Shown: one piece after another, positions 39,046 to 48,220 of the stretch
How the letters are laid out: each line of letters begins with the position of its first letter
How positions within the stretch are numbered: position 1 is the stretch's first letter
From: Psychrobacter sp. APC 3281
Lineage (GTDB): Bacteria > Pseudomonadota > Gammaproteobacteria > Pseudomonadales > Moraxellaceae
NCBI RefSeq assembly: GCF_030407815.1
Contig: NZ_JASDCS010000007.1
Location: 62,001 to 126,000 of the forward strand
DNA length: 64,000 nucleotides
Direction of reading: 5' to 3'
Position numbers and translations under genes: made by a program
The notes under the pieces: generated by a model
What the model saw: the letters and a program-made list of their open reading frames with translations, nothing else
What the model was told of the DNA's origin: nothing
Database searches by the model: none

Positions 39046-40155
39046 ATGACTATAAAATTTAATGGATTAGAGTTTAATGATGTTGATTTTGAAGAAATAA
39101 ATTCAAAAAATATTTTTCGTGTATATGACAACGAGAGAAAATCATCACTAGATTTTGAGTATAAGCCTACAGTTTATACAGAGTATGATAAGAATGATTA
39201 TCAGTTAATTCTTTTGGAAAATAAATACTTAAAAGCTGAGAACGATGTGTTTCAGGTTTTTGGAGAAAAAATCGTAAATGGAAATTCGGTAAAAAACCGT
39301 CTTGGTTGGATATTTACAATATCTAACTTAGAGAGTTTGGAACATGATTACGTCGATAATGTGCATCTTAATAAGTATAAATTTGTAGCTTTCCTATTAA
39401 TTCTTTTAAATTGCAATAAGGAGTTTATTGATTACAAAGAAAAATATAGTTTATCTGATATATATGAAGACGATGTTATTGTCTTCATAGTATGTAAGGA
39501 AAACTTAAATTCGATTACAGAATCAAATATTTATGATTACTTCCCTAGTTTGATTAAATATGGATACTATGAATACAATCATATAGAAAATACTAGAAGC
39601 ATTAGTCATAAAAAGTATTTCCTTGATGAAACTAGAAATAAAGATAAAATTGTATTGAAAGAAACAGATATAAATATTAGAGAGAATGAGTTTCTTTATA
39701 ATTTATTTACTAAGTATCTAAAAAACTTAGAACATAGTCTACTGAGATTTCATCTACTTTATCAAGTGGTCGAATACTGTATAGATATAATATTTGATAA
39801 TAAATCAGATAAAATAATAAAAAAATTTAGCGATAATGAAATGAGTAAAAATGAATTTATTGAAAGAATAAGCTCATCTCGTAAAGAAAGAACAAGGGTT
39901 AACATCTTAACTGAAAATATTGTGAAGCAGTCTGAGTATTCCAGTCTAAAAGATAACTGTGTTGAGCTACTGAATAGTTGTAAGAGAGAGCCTAAGAACA
40001 CTATAGGGGATCTAATCTATGATGTTAGGAATTTGGTGGTTCACGATTTCAAAATAATAAAAGATACTGAGTATGAAAAACTAACAGATATTGTTAACGA
40101 TTTTGAAATGCTAGTAGTTTCGATTGTCGAGGATTTTCTAACTACACTAGAATAG
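39046..40155 (+). CDS. HEPN-motif protein, candidate RNase of a two-gene system
   Basis: This 369-residue protein is unrecognised over most of its length. Near the C-terminus, DVRNLVVHDF contains R328-N-L-V-V-H333, the R-N-x3-H signature of HEPN ribonucleases, within a helical context (LIYDVRNLVVHDF, then a long helix to the end). The N-terminal 200 residues are beta/helical with no familiar motif. The ATG at 39046 is 1 nt after the upstream stop; an upstream in-frame ATG at 39007 overlaps that gene and lacks a better ribosome site. The DNA is extremely AT-rich (8 of 60 G/C at 39781-39840), so it is a likely acquisition. No clear terminator follows. Confidence 0.8.
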   Translation: MTIKFNGLEFNDVDFEEINSKNIFRVYDNERKSSLDFEYKPTVYTEYDKNDYQLILLENKYLKAENDVFQVFGEKIVNGNSVKNRLGWIFTISNLESLEHDYVDNVHLNKYKFVAFLLILLNCNKEFIDYKEKYSLSDIYEDDVIVFIVCKENLNSITESNIYDYFPSLIKYGYYEYNHIENTRSISHKKYFLDETRNKDKIVLKETDINIRENEFLYNLFTKYLKNLEHSLLRFHLLYQVVEYCIDIIFDNKSDKIIKKFSDNEMSKNEFIERISSSRKERTRVNILTENIVKQSEYSSLKDNCVELLNSCKREPKNTIGDLIYDVRNLVVHDFKIIKDTEYEKLTDIVNDFEMLVVSIVEDFLTTLE

Positions 40156-40268
40156 CTTCAAAAGCTGATTTGTCTTATAAAAAAAGAGCCAATCATCCAA
40201 GTCACCAAAAAGATGACTAAGAAAACTGACCCATTCTTATAACTTCATTAACTGATTTTGCTCACCGT

Positions 40269-40646
40269 TTAATTCAACTGCAACGACCCTTTCGCATTCA
40301 TCAGTAGCTCAACCACATCATCACCGCTAATCACTTCGAAGCGCTTGTCGATATCTGATTCTTCTACACCGTTGTGTTTCATACAAGCGCCGCAGACCAA
40401 TACCTGACCACCTTTTTCAATAAAGGCTTCTAGTAACTCACCAGCTGGCTCAAACGGATCGCCGATATCTACATTGTCTAGCGCGTTTGGTTTTGCCAAA
40501 TGCACCGCATCCACCATTAATATCACAGTAGCAGAATGGCCTTTTTTTAGTGCCACGCCTGCCATGGTAAACGCTAAGGTAATTTTGCTTGGGTTTGATT
40601 CGCTATTATCAAATAACGTACCGACATAATCTGTTGTGTTAGCCAT
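40269..40646 (-). CDS. DsrE-family protein
   Basis: This 125-residue small cytosolic protein is of the DsrE/DsrF-like fold. The core is LAFTMAGVALKKGHSATVILMVDAV (split here around residues 24-48) and the loop VLVCGACMKHNG with two cysteines near 80-83. Relatives carry sulfur or have unknown function. A textbook AAGGAGAAT site precedes the ATG at 40646. Confidence 0.82.
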   Translation of the reverse strand: MANTTDYVGTLFDNSESNPSKITLAFTMAGVALKKGHSATVILMVDAVHLAKPNALDNVDIGDPFEPAGELLEAFIEKGGQVLVCGACMKHNGVEESDIDKRFEVISGDDVVELLMNAKGSLQLN

Positions 40647-40823
40647 ATTATTCTCCTTATAAGACTATATTTGTTTTGTCTGAGTATGTACTCACTACTA
40701 TCCTAACATTTATTATATGTATTTATATAATGAGTTGTTATGAAATAGTAGCTATAAGGTTGCTTGCTTGTACTATCTGTTAAATAAGTTAAAAGTAATA
40801 GATTTCTAGTTTATAAAGTTAAG

Positions 40824-41375
40824 TTAGTCAGCTGTATCGACAGGCGGCCACGGACGATCAGCATCACTTTTGATCCACTCAGCCACGTAACCCGTTGGCG
40901 GTAGATCCCAGTCAGATTGACCCAACGCAGCCAGTACTTGTGCCGTGTCGATCACTCTGCCACCTTTGGTCACACCGGTACGCAGTAGACCAGATGAGCA
41001 GGGCTGCCCTTTGACCCACATTGATTGCTCAATATACAGCCAGCGCGCGTCGATGCCGACGATTTTGGTTTTGAGTGTGACTTTTTGAAAGGCGCGAATA
41101 CGCTTACGGTATTGAATAGTGCTGCCAGCGATGACCAAGCCCCAGCGTTGTTTTAGCAATTGCTTGCCAAGCCCAGTCCGTACTGCAAAGTCCATACGAC
41201 CCAAATCATACAGCGTAAATACGCGGCCGTTATTCATCTCCAAAAAATTATCTATATCGGATAGGCGGCAGCGAAACTGAATTTCACTGGTGTCCTTAAA
41301 CGTCAGTGTGTCGCCCTTTTTTGCTTTTAGAGCAGCATGAGCGATGGTGCTAGCATAACGGATAAATGGGTACAT
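40824..41375 (-). CDS. Thioesterase-superfamily (hotdog) protein
   Basis: This 183-residue protein shows the hotdog-fold 4HBT-like pattern: CRLSDIDNFLEMNNGRVFTLYDLGRMDF, here spanning residues 34-61, contains the MNNGR motif that replaces the classical active-site Asp region, and RAFQKVTLKTKIVGIDARW the following strands. It is predicted to hydrolyse or bind acyl-thioesters; substrate unknown. Ribosome site is weak. Confidence 0.8.
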   Translation of the reverse strand: MYPFIRYASTIAHAALKAKKGDTLTFKDTSEIQFRCRLSDIDNFLEMNNGRVFTLYDLGRMDFAVRTGLGKQLLKQRWGLVIAGSTIQYRKRIRAFQKVTLKTKIVGIDARWLYIEQSMWVKGQPCSSGLLRTGVTKGGRVIDTAQVLAALGQSDWDLPPTGYVAEWIKSDADRPWPPVDTAD

Positions 41376-41434
41376 AAAACACTCTCAAAAAGTTATAAAC
41401 GTTGGCTTTATTATTTTGTCATTGATGACAGTGA

Positions 41435-42532
41435 TTATTTATTGTCAGAGGTTACATCTTGAGAAGGTTCGCTAGTCGAAGGAACACCAATCCAATTAAA
41501 ATAAGCGCTGACAGTTTCAGGTATCCAGTTGATATCGAACTTTGAAGTCTTTGACTCTTTATCATTGGTGACAGACGATTTGCTTTTGGACTGACCGTTG
41601 TCTGAGCGATAACGCAGATAACCGATGTGCCCACCGTGCTCAGTATCTAAGATAGTGACACTCTCAGAGACATCATTTGGGGTAGCGGTAAAGCCAATAA
41701 AAGGATCATCTTTTGCACTGATTAATAGCAGAGGGTGAGTGACGTTGCGCAAATACGGCATGGCGGATGCAGTATGGTAATAGTCGTTTTTGGAGCGATA
41801 TCCGTGACGCGGCGCAGTAAAAATATCATCAAAATCACTGATACGATTGGCAGCTTTGATAGAGTTGATTTCATCTTGAGTGAGATCGTTAGCCAACGCT
41901 TTTTTGATAATTGGGTTAAGCAGATAAGGCGTATAGATACGATGACTCAAGAAGCTGTGCATAGTAATGGCAGCTGAAGACATATCGACTGGCGCGGAGA
42001 TAACAACAGCACCTTTACAAAGGACTTTGTCCTCATATTCGCCCATATATTTGGCCAGTGCATTGCCTCCTAACGAGACGCCAACCGCATAGATATTGGC
42101 ATACTGCTCACGCAAATTCTGTAGCGCATGATGCACCTCGTCCGTATCGCCGGCATTATAAAATACTGTGCCACTAGCAGGAATACCGCCGCAACTACGG
42201 AAATGCGCCACCACAAAGTGCCAGCCTTGCGCGTGCATTTGGTACGCTAGTGCGCGCGCGTAATGACTGTCACTACTGCCTTCCATACCGTGGAAGAGGA
42301 CAATCAATGGCGTTTGCTCAAGCTCACCATCTTTTGATGCTTCTATAGGGTGCGCATCATAGAAATCATAAGCAATATCGCTCTCGTCCAATGAGTCTTT
42401 TTCGACCACACGGCGGTAGGTCGGTGCCTTTGGCGCAAAGAACTTGGGCAAGATGCTTTGCAAGTGTGGATTGGTCAGCCAAAATGGTGGCTTAAAAGGG
42501 GCTGGAGAAAAAGGTTTGGTTGAAGTTGACAT
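41435..42532 (-). CDS. YheT-family alpha/beta hydrolase
   Basis: This 365-residue alpha/beta-hydrolase is of the YheT/EMB8 group. WLTNPHLQSILP (18-29) is the family leader, HGMEGSSDSHY (81-91) the oxyanion region, and GVSLGGNALAKY holds nucleophile S153. SAKDDPFIG and EHGGHIGYL provide the acid and histidine. Members are serine esterases of poorly defined substrate. A 30-residue Ser/Lys-rich insertion follows the histidine. Confidence 0.88.
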   Translation of the reverse strand: MSTSTKPFSPAPFKPPFWLTNPHLQSILPKFFAPKAPTYRRVVEKDSLDESDIAYDFYDAHPIEASKDGELEQTPLIVLFHGMEGSSDSHYARALAYQMHAQGWHFVVAHFRSCGGIPASGTVFYNAGDTDEVHHALQNLREQYANIYAVGVSLGGNALAKYMGEYEDKVLCKGAVVISAPVDMSSAAITMHSFLSHRIYTPYLLNPIIKKALANDLTQDEINSIKAANRISDFDDIFTAPRHGYRSKNDYYHTASAMPYLRNVTHPLLLISAKDDPFIGFTATPNDVSESVTILDTEHGGHIGYLRYRSDNGQSKSKSSVTNDKESKTSKFDINWIPETVSAYFNWIGVPSTSEPSQDVTSDNK

Positions 42533-42736
42533 ATTTTGGTCTTATTTAATGATCGTGGAAAAACAAATAGAGTAGCGTGGTAAGGTTTTTTTATCATAAC
42601 GCCAGTACCTGTGAAAACCAATAATTTTCAGTGAACGCATGGTTACTGAAAACAGCTACTGAAAAAATCTAACAAATAAATATATTGAAAGGAGAGCTGT
42701 CCAAAATTTGCGACGAGAGTAGTTAATCAGAAATTT

Positions 42737-43339
42737 TTAATCTTCTGGCTTATCCAATACTCGACCATCCATTGCTAAGCGCGCTTTTAAATTTTCGACA
42801 TCTGCTTCAGCAAGTGTGGCGGTTAAGGTTACTTGCTTGCTATAGGCGACATCGTCGATATGACCGCCAAGGCTCTCTATCATATAGCGGCATTGCGCTT
42901 CAGTCGCAAACTCTGCCAGTATCTGAATCTGGGTCATCGGTACATAAGGGTTTAATATCATCTCGTCGACGGCCGCTTGAGCAGAGCCCGCATAAGCACG
43001 GGTAAGACCGCCAGCACCCAATTTGATACCACCGAAGTAACGCACCACGATGATAATAACGTTGCCGATCGACTTATGCTGCAGTACATTCAATATCGGC
43101 CTGCCTGCCGTACCGCTTGGCTCGCCATCATCATCGAAACCAGCACTGGTGGTATTATCTGGATCACCGATGATGTATGCCCAGCAGAAATGCCGTGCAT
43201 CTGGATATTGCTCACGAAGTTGTTCCACGTGAAACATTGCTTGTTCACGAGAGATCACCGGATAGGCGTAAGCGATAAACTCAGATTTTTTAATTTCGAG
43301 TCGCGTGGTAACGGCACGTTTTAGCGTTTGATAGCTCAT
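42737..43339 (-). CDS. yigZ: YigZ/IMPACT-family protein
   Basis: This 200-residue member of the UPF0029/IMPACT family has the N-terminal IMPACT domain (KKSEFIAYAYPV, GEPSGTAGRPIL, VVVRYFGGIKLG-type motifs) and the smaller C-terminal domain. The function is uncertain (proposed translation- or RNA-related). A parS-like sequence (43221-43236) lies in the part encoding MFHVEQ. Confidence 0.9.
   Translation of the reverse strand: MSYQTLKRAVTTRLEIKKSEFIAYAYPVISREQAMFHVEQLREQYPDARHFCWAYIIGDPDNTTSAGFDDDGEPSGTAGRPILNVLQHKSIGNVIIIVVRYFGGIKLGAGGLTRAYAGSAQAAVDEMILNPYVPMTQIQILAEFATEAQCRYMIESLGGHIDDVAYSKQVTLTATLAEADVENLKARLAMDGRVLDKPED
43221..43236. other. parS-like site inside yigZ
   Basis: TGTTCCACGTGAAACA matches parS at 15 of 16 positions (C for T at position 5). 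It lies 35 kb from oriC. Confidence 0.6.
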
Positions 43340-43521
43340 ATTTCATCAGGCTTAGGTTGGATATGTTAAACTGGTCTGACTTTCACTGGCTTTTGTATTG
43401 AGCACAGTGTTCATTTAATTTTTCATTATAGTACCATTTCTAACCATCGAAGATAACGAGCCGCTCACGGCTGAGTGCTGGCGTCGTTAGTTTCTGATTT
43501 AGGGCTGGTATAATAAAACCG

Positions 43522-44241
43522 ATGGTAGTAAATAGTATGCGTTTAGATAAATTCATTAGTAAAGCCACCGAGCTGTCGCGTAAAGAGTCAAAAAAGATCA
43601 TGCACGCCGGCGAAATCACCGTAAACGATCAAGTGGTTAAAGATCCTGGCCTACATGTCGATGTGGTCAATGATGATGTGATGTGGGCGGGCGAGCCATT
43701 GTCGGTCGCTGCGGGCAATCGCTATATCTTGTTGTATAAGCCTGAAGGCTTTGAGTGCACGCTAAAAGTTAAAGAGTATCCAATCGTCACTGAACTGATT
43801 GCTGTACCAGAATTGGGTAGCCTGCGTATCGCTGGGCGTCTCGATGTCGATACCACTGGCGCATTGCTGATGAGTGATGATGGCGGCTGGCTACATCGTG
43901 TCACCAGTCCTAAGCACGAGCATGCAAAGGTGTACGAGCTGACATTGGCAGATGCAATGGATAGTGATGCACAAGAAAAAGCCGTGAAGAAAGTGGCGGA
44001 AGGCATCTTGCTTGAAGGTGATTATGAGCCAACCAAGCCTGCTGTTCTTGAGTTCATTGATGAAAAACATGCACGCCTAACATTAGAGCAGGGCAAGTAT
44101 CATCAGGTCAAACGTATGATGGGCTACTTCGGTAATCGAGTCACTGAGCTGCACCGCGCCAGTATCGGTCACATCAATCTAGAAGGTCTAGAAAAAGGCG
44201 ATAGCCGTTTCTTAACGCCAGAAGAAGTTGCCAAGTTTTAA
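43522..44241 (+). CDS. rsuA: RsuA-type 16S rRNA pseudouridine synthase
   Basis: This 239-residue enzyme has an S4 RNA-binding domain (MRLDKFISKATELSRKES) and a RsuA/RluB catalytic domain with GRLDVDTTG (catalytic D108). RsuA isomerises U516 of 16S rRNA. The S4 domain starts at the second ATG (43537), which is as plausible as 43522; neither has a strong ribosome site. A terminator follows at 44311. Confidence 0.88.
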   Translation: MVVNSMRLDKFISKATELSRKESKKIMHAGEITVNDQVVKDPGLHVDVVNDDVMWAGEPLSVAAGNRYILLYKPEGFECTLKVKEYPIVTELIAVPELGSLRIAGRLDVDTTGALLMSDDGGWLHRVTSPKHEHAKVYELTLADAMDSDAQEKAVKKVAEGILLEGDYEPTKPAVLEFIDEKHARLTLEQGKYHQVKRMMGYFGNRVTELHRASIGHINLEGLEKGDSRFLTPEEVAKF

Positions 44242-44618
44242 TAAATGAGCACTGAGATTATTAAGCTTTGGCCTTAGTATTTGTCTTGAAACTATCGTTT
44301 TGAACCCATTAGCAGCCGCTACTTAGTGTGCTGCTTTTTGCGGTCTGCTATATTGTATTTATGTCTATTACCTACCTGTGTTGCCTATCTCTTAAAGATA
44401 AGTAGCAGTTTTGCGACATTAGCCATTTAGTGCTTTGCAAAACTATCCCCTATGCTACAGTCTTTTTTATCTATATTTTTATGATAGACAACCCTGAAAC
44501 CAACTCTAAAAATCTGACTAATCAGAAAATGTATTGCTACCTTTCAGTTAGTTGTAGATTTGGAATTGGTCTTAATATTGAAAACTGCCATCATTAAAAA
44601 CCAGATAGGAATCTCTCT
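44242..44618. other. Intergenic region
   Basis: 377 bases after rsuA. It holds the rsuA terminator near its start and presumably the promoter of the DsbC-like gene. No other structure was seen. Confidence 0.45.
44311..44339 (+). terminator. Terminator of rsuA
   Basis: AGCAGC / GCTGCT stem with a 13-nt loop followed by TTTT. It lies 70 bp after the stop codon. Confidence 0.65.
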
Positions 44619-45683
44619 GTGACATTACCTGTATTAAAGTCCGCTAGCCTAATCAGCGTCATACTATTAGCAACCACTGCTTGTGCTCAGCCAAGTTCAG
44701 CGGATGCTAATAGCAATAACGTAACGCAAAGCACTACAAATTCACAAGCAGCTCAAGCAGTGAGTGAGAATGTCGATAAGCGATTGCGCCAAATATTGAC
44801 CCAAGCAGGCATCAAAACACAGATTACTTCTATTGTGCCATCCAAACTGCCTAATATGTATCAAGTAAATTTAGCTGGGCAGTTGCCGCTGCACATCACC
44901 GAAGATGGCCGTTACGTCATTCAAGGTGAGCTACAGAAAAACCCAAGCAAACGGGTAGTGACTAAAACACCAGTACGTAGCACGAGTGCGCAGGTAGGCG
45001 AACCTGTCAATACGAGTGTCAAGTCTGACATGCTAGCAAATATGGCTGCGCTTAAGAACATGAGCGCTAAAACGCCATTCTTTTATACCGCAGTACCGGG
45101 TGTTATCTGGGGAGCAACGCTAGAAGGGGTGCCGTTTTTACTATCAGATGATGCGCAGTATATTACCGATGGTGAAATATCAGTCATCGAAAATGGTCAG
45201 TTTATCGGCCTCGATGAGAACTTTGAAAAACGTAAAAACCAGTCTGTGTTTGCGTCATTGGATAAAAGCCAGCTGATTACTTATCCAGCAACCACTACTG
45301 AGAGAGCCGTTATCTATGTAGCTGATGATGTGAACTGCCCTTACTGCCGCCGCCTGCATCATCAAGTGCCATCACTCAATGCAAAAGGCGTGACGGTCAA
45401 TGTCATCGGCTATCCGATATATGAGGCGTCACCAAAGCAGATGCGTGGTATCTGGTGCCAAGCGGATGAAGACAGTCGTCGTCAGGCATTTGACAAGGCA
45501 ATGCTGACAGGTGAAATGACACCTGCATCAGCAAGTTGTACGGTTGACCATGTAACACCCAATCGTGAAAAAGCAGCTGGACTCGCGGTAATGGCGACGC
45601 CTGCAATCTATCGTGAAGATGGCGTGCTATATCAGGCGAGTTTTGAGAGTCCAGAATTTCTAGAATTTTTGGGTGTTGAATAA
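44619..45683 (+). CDS. DsbC-like thiol:disulfide interchange protein
   Basis: This is a predicted periplasmic disulfide isomerase. A signal peptide (SLISVILLATTACAQ) is followed by a low-complexity Asn/Ser linker, a DsbC N-terminal dimerisation-like domain (PNMYQVNLAGQLPLHITEDG-type, and a second partial copy GVIWGATLEGVPFLLSDD), then a thioredoxin domain with C240-P-Y-C243. At 354 residues it is over 100 longer than E. coli DsbC, because the dimerisation-type motif occurs twice. ATTAC could be a weak lipobox. GTG at 44619 follows AGGA at 8 nt. dsbB lies 10 kb away. Confidence 0.87.
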   Translation: MTLPVLKSASLISVILLATTACAQPSSADANSNNVTQSTTNSQAAQAVSENVDKRLRQILTQAGIKTQITSIVPSKLPNMYQVNLAGQLPLHITEDGRYVIQGELQKNPSKRVVTKTPVRSTSAQVGEPVNTSVKSDMLANMAALKNMSAKTPFFYTAVPGVIWGATLEGVPFLLSDDAQYITDGEISVIENGQFIGLDENFEKRKNQSVFASLDKSQLITYPATTTERAVIYVADDVNCPYCRRLHHQVPSLNAKGVTVNVIGYPIYEASPKQMRGIWCQADEDSRRQAFDKAMLTGEMTPASASCTVDHVTPNREKAAGLAVMATPAIYREDGVLYQASFESPEFLEFLGVE

Positions 45684-45748
45684 TTGATTAGTATGGTTGA
45701 GTGTTCTAGCAATTCAAAACTTTAAGGTATTGGACTGCTAAACAAAGT

Positions 45749-45790
45749 AAAAAAACCGCCCTATGAATCAGTTCATAAGGCGGTCTTTTT
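45749..45790. terminator. Strong bidirectional terminator
   Basis: The long stem ACCGCC-C-TATGAA / TTCATA-A-GGCGGT (loop TCAG) is flanked by A7 and T5. It separates the convergent dsbC-like and DUF2939 genes. Confidence 0.93.
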
Positions 45791-45837
45791 GGGTTCTATG
45801 TAGACATTTTTGCATCTCAAAAGCTGTCTTAAATAAT

Positions 45838-46488
45838 TTATGGTAAGACGATATCAACGATTTTCCAATTGATAAGTCCTTCACGTTGCATCTCGATAGT
45901 GAGAGGGTAGCCTTTTACCTGACCACTAATACTAAAGCAGTTAATACCGCAGTAGCTCAGCGTTGGCTTTTCGCTGTCATTGCCTTGGGCGACTTGCTGC
46001 TCAAGTTCTGCCGCTTGTTTTTTCATGACTTGCTGCATTTGGCTTTTGACCACGGCATCGACATCACCGCGCTGAATAATTAAGCTCTGAATTAGGTTTT
46101 TCAAATCAACTTGATCGCTAGCGATGGCCCATGCTGCAGCTAGCTCTTTGGTTGCTGTATTGGCTTGACCTTGGGTATTAATCACCTTTTCGATATTTTG
46201 CGGAGTGATAGCACCTTCAACTGCCTGCGCGATAAAACCATTCGCGGCTTGGGTCAACGGCTCACCGCCCAATTCAGAAATTAATGGATACTTAGTCATT
46301 GTCGTCGCAAATTGGCTGGTTAGCTGATTTTGGACGCTTGGTCGCACTTGCTCATAATCAATAGCCGCTGCGATAGTGGCACCGTCTTTATCGTCATAAG
46401 CGTTTTTGAGCTGATAAGCGCTGTAATAAGGCGAGCCTGCATACACTGCTACCGCAATGATGATTAATAGAATAACCAGCTTTTTCAT
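45838..46488 (-). CDS. DUF2939 membrane-anchored protein
   Basis: The 216-residue protein has one N-terminal hydrophobic helix (MKKLVILLIIIAVAVYAGSPY) and the DUF2939 start AYQLKNAYDDKDGATIAAAID. It is likely anchored to the inner membrane, facing the periplasm, function unknown. The frame extends upstream to 46656, but those residues lack family character. ATG at 46488 gives the signal anchor. Ends at the 45749 terminator. Confidence 0.82.
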   Translation of the reverse strand: MKKLVILLIIIAVAVYAGSPYYSAYQLKNAYDDKDGATIAAAIDYEQVRPSVQNQLTSQFATTMTKYPLISELGGEPLTQAANGFIAQAVEGAITPQNIEKVINTQGQANTATKELAAAWAIASDQVDLKNLIQSLIIQRGDVDAVVKSQMQQVMKKQAAELEQQVAQGNDSEKPTLSYCGINCFSISGQVKGYPLTIEMQREGLINWKIVDIVLP

Positions 46489-46911
46489 AAGACTTGATAC
46501 CTTGTCGCAAGCGTCATCACTATGAGTATAAATGACCGTAGATGTGGCGGTAAATATTAGCACGACTGGGCACCGCTCAGGTACGAAAAGCTTTGCAGTA
46601 ACCTTAATGAATCGTTTGGCTTTTGCCGCAGCGATGCCAACTACTAATTTCATCATTTAAGAGCTTGATAAATCAGCAGACCATCTCCATAAATAGCGCA
46701 AACTTTTTATAATTGATTTGGCTAAGCAGCCTTCACCGTATTTGTTGGTTAAGTCTAAGCATTATGGTTCTATAGCATGGTGAATTATTGTGTTTCATGT
46801 GAAACGTCATACATATTCACTACCTAAGAACCACGAATAAGATTAAGACAATTATCAATTGAGCTGATGATTTGACGAACCGGTGTGGCTGTAAAGACGA
46901 TAGGAGAGAGC
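46489..46911. other. Divergent region with a parS-like site
   Basis: 423 bases between divergent genes. It contains the parS-like palindrome at 46791-46806, and must hold the dnaJ and DUF2939 promoters. No RNA gene recognised. Confidence 0.5.
46791..46806. other. parS-like site upstream of dnaJ
   Basis: TGTTTCATGTGAAACG has two mismatches to parS. It lies 105 bp before the dnaJ start. Confidence 0.55.
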
Positions 46912-48048
46912 ATGAGTAAGCGCGATTTTTATGAAATATTAGGTGTCAGCAAGACCGCTGACAGCAAAGAAATTAAGCGAGCCTACCGTAAGCTTGCCAT
47001 GAAATACCATCCAGATCGCAACTCTGATGATCCTGATTCGGAAGACAAATTCAAAGAAGCTTCGATGGCTTACGAAGTATTGAGCGACGAAGAGAAACGT
47101 TCAGCCTACGATCGTATGGGCCATGCAGCCTTTGAAAACGGCATGGGTGGCGGCGGCTTCGGCGGCGCAGGTGGCGGTAACTTCCAAGATATCTTTGGCG
47201 ATATCTTTGGTAACTTCGGTGATATCTTCGGTCAGCAACGTGGCGGCGGTGGTGGGCGTTCGCGTCGCGGCTCTGACTTGCGCTATGTGATTGAGCTGAC
47301 ATTAGAAGAAGCCGTACGTGGCTGCAAAAAAGAAATCAGTTTCACGGCTCCTGCGCCTTGTGATACCTGTGATGGTAAAGGGGCAAAAAATGCTTCTGAT
47401 GTTGTTACCTGTCAGACTTGTCATGGCCAAGGTCAAGTACGTATGCAGCAAGGTTTCTTTGCGGTACAGCAAGCTTGTCCTCATTGCGGTGGTACTGGTA
47501 AACAGATCAAAAACCCTTGTTCGGACTGTCATGGCAACGGCGTAAAAGACAAATCACGCACCTTAGAAGTCTCTATCCCTGCAGGCGTCGATGATGGCGA
47601 TCGCGTTCGTCTAGCAGGCGAAGGCGAAGCGGGCGGCGCTGGCGTACAAAATGGCGATCTATATGTCGAAGTACGCGTTAAACAGCACAATGTCTTTACC
47701 CGTCAAGGCGCTGACCTATATATGGATGTGCCAGTAAGCATCACTGATGCAGCATTGGGTAAAGAAGTCGAAATCCCAACCTTAGATGGCAAAGTAAAAA
47801 TCAAAGTGGCAGAAGGTACGCAAAGCGGTAAGTTACTGCGTGTACGCGGCAAAGGTGTGACGCCAGTCCGTACTACCATGAAAGGTGACTTGATTTGCCG
47901 TGTGGTTATCGAAACGCCAGTAAATCTTACTCGTGAGCAAAAAGACTTGCTACGCCAATTCCAAGATACTTTGGATGATGACAGCAAACATCAACAGTCG
48001 CCACATAAAAAGTCATTCTTCAAAAAAATCGGCGATTTATTCGATTAA
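46912..48048 (+). CDS. dnaJ: Chaperone DnaJ
   Basis: DnaJ is the Hsp40 co-chaperone that delivers substrates to DnaK. The J domain has HPD (33-35), followed by a G/F-rich segment (about 75-115). The zinc-binding domain holds four CxxCxGxG repeats: [32 protein letters not shown]. Length is 378 residues. The ATG at 46912 has AGGAG; an in-frame upstream start adding MAVKTIGES lacks support. dnaK is not adjacent here. It ends with the palindrome at 48082. Confidence 0.97.
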   Translation: MSKRDFYEILGVSKTADSKEIKRAYRKLAMKYHPDRNSDDPDSEDKFKEASMAYEVLSDEEKRSAYDRMGHAAFENGMGGGGFGGAGGGNFQDIFGDIFGNFGDIFGQQRGGGGGRSRRGSDLRYVIELTLEEAVRGCKKEISFTAPAPCDTCDGKGAKNASDVVTCQTCHGQGQVRMQQGFFAVQQACPHCGGTGKQIKNPCSDCHGNGVKDKSRTLEVSIPAGVDDGDRVRLAGEGEAGGAGVQNGDLYVEVRVKQHNVFTRQGADLYMDVPVSITDAALGKEVEIPTLDGKVKIKVAEGTQSGKLLRVRGKGVTPVRTTMKGDLICRVVIETPVNLTREQKDLLRQFQDTLDDDSKHQQSPHKKSFFKKIGDLFD

Positions 48049-48081
48049 GAAATAATCTGACTAAGTAGCTAGTATTAAACT

Positions 48082-48115
48082 AAGCCCAAAGGTTTCACAT
48101 GAAACCTTTGGGCTT
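48082..48115 (+). terminator. dnaJ terminator whose stem contains a parS-like palindrome
   Basis: The 34-bp near-perfect palindrome has 16-bp arms (AAGCCCAAAGGTTTCA and its complement) around a CA centre, followed by TTT. The inner 16 bp (48091-48106, GGTTTCACATGAAACC) matches parS at 13 of 16 positions. So terminator stem and ParB-like site coincide. Confidence 0.8.
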
Positions 48116-48220
48116 TTTATTGATGGTATAAAAAGCCATTCATGTGTCGATATTTGCTAAACTTACGATAAATATGGTCAAAAATAATTTCACTAAATAT
48201 AAAATATCTAAGGTAAAAAC

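Noticed and set aside
37466..40268. Search for integrase, transposase, att sites or tRNA around the AT-rich island
   Set aside because: None was seen, so no mobile element can be assigned, although composition suggests acquisition.
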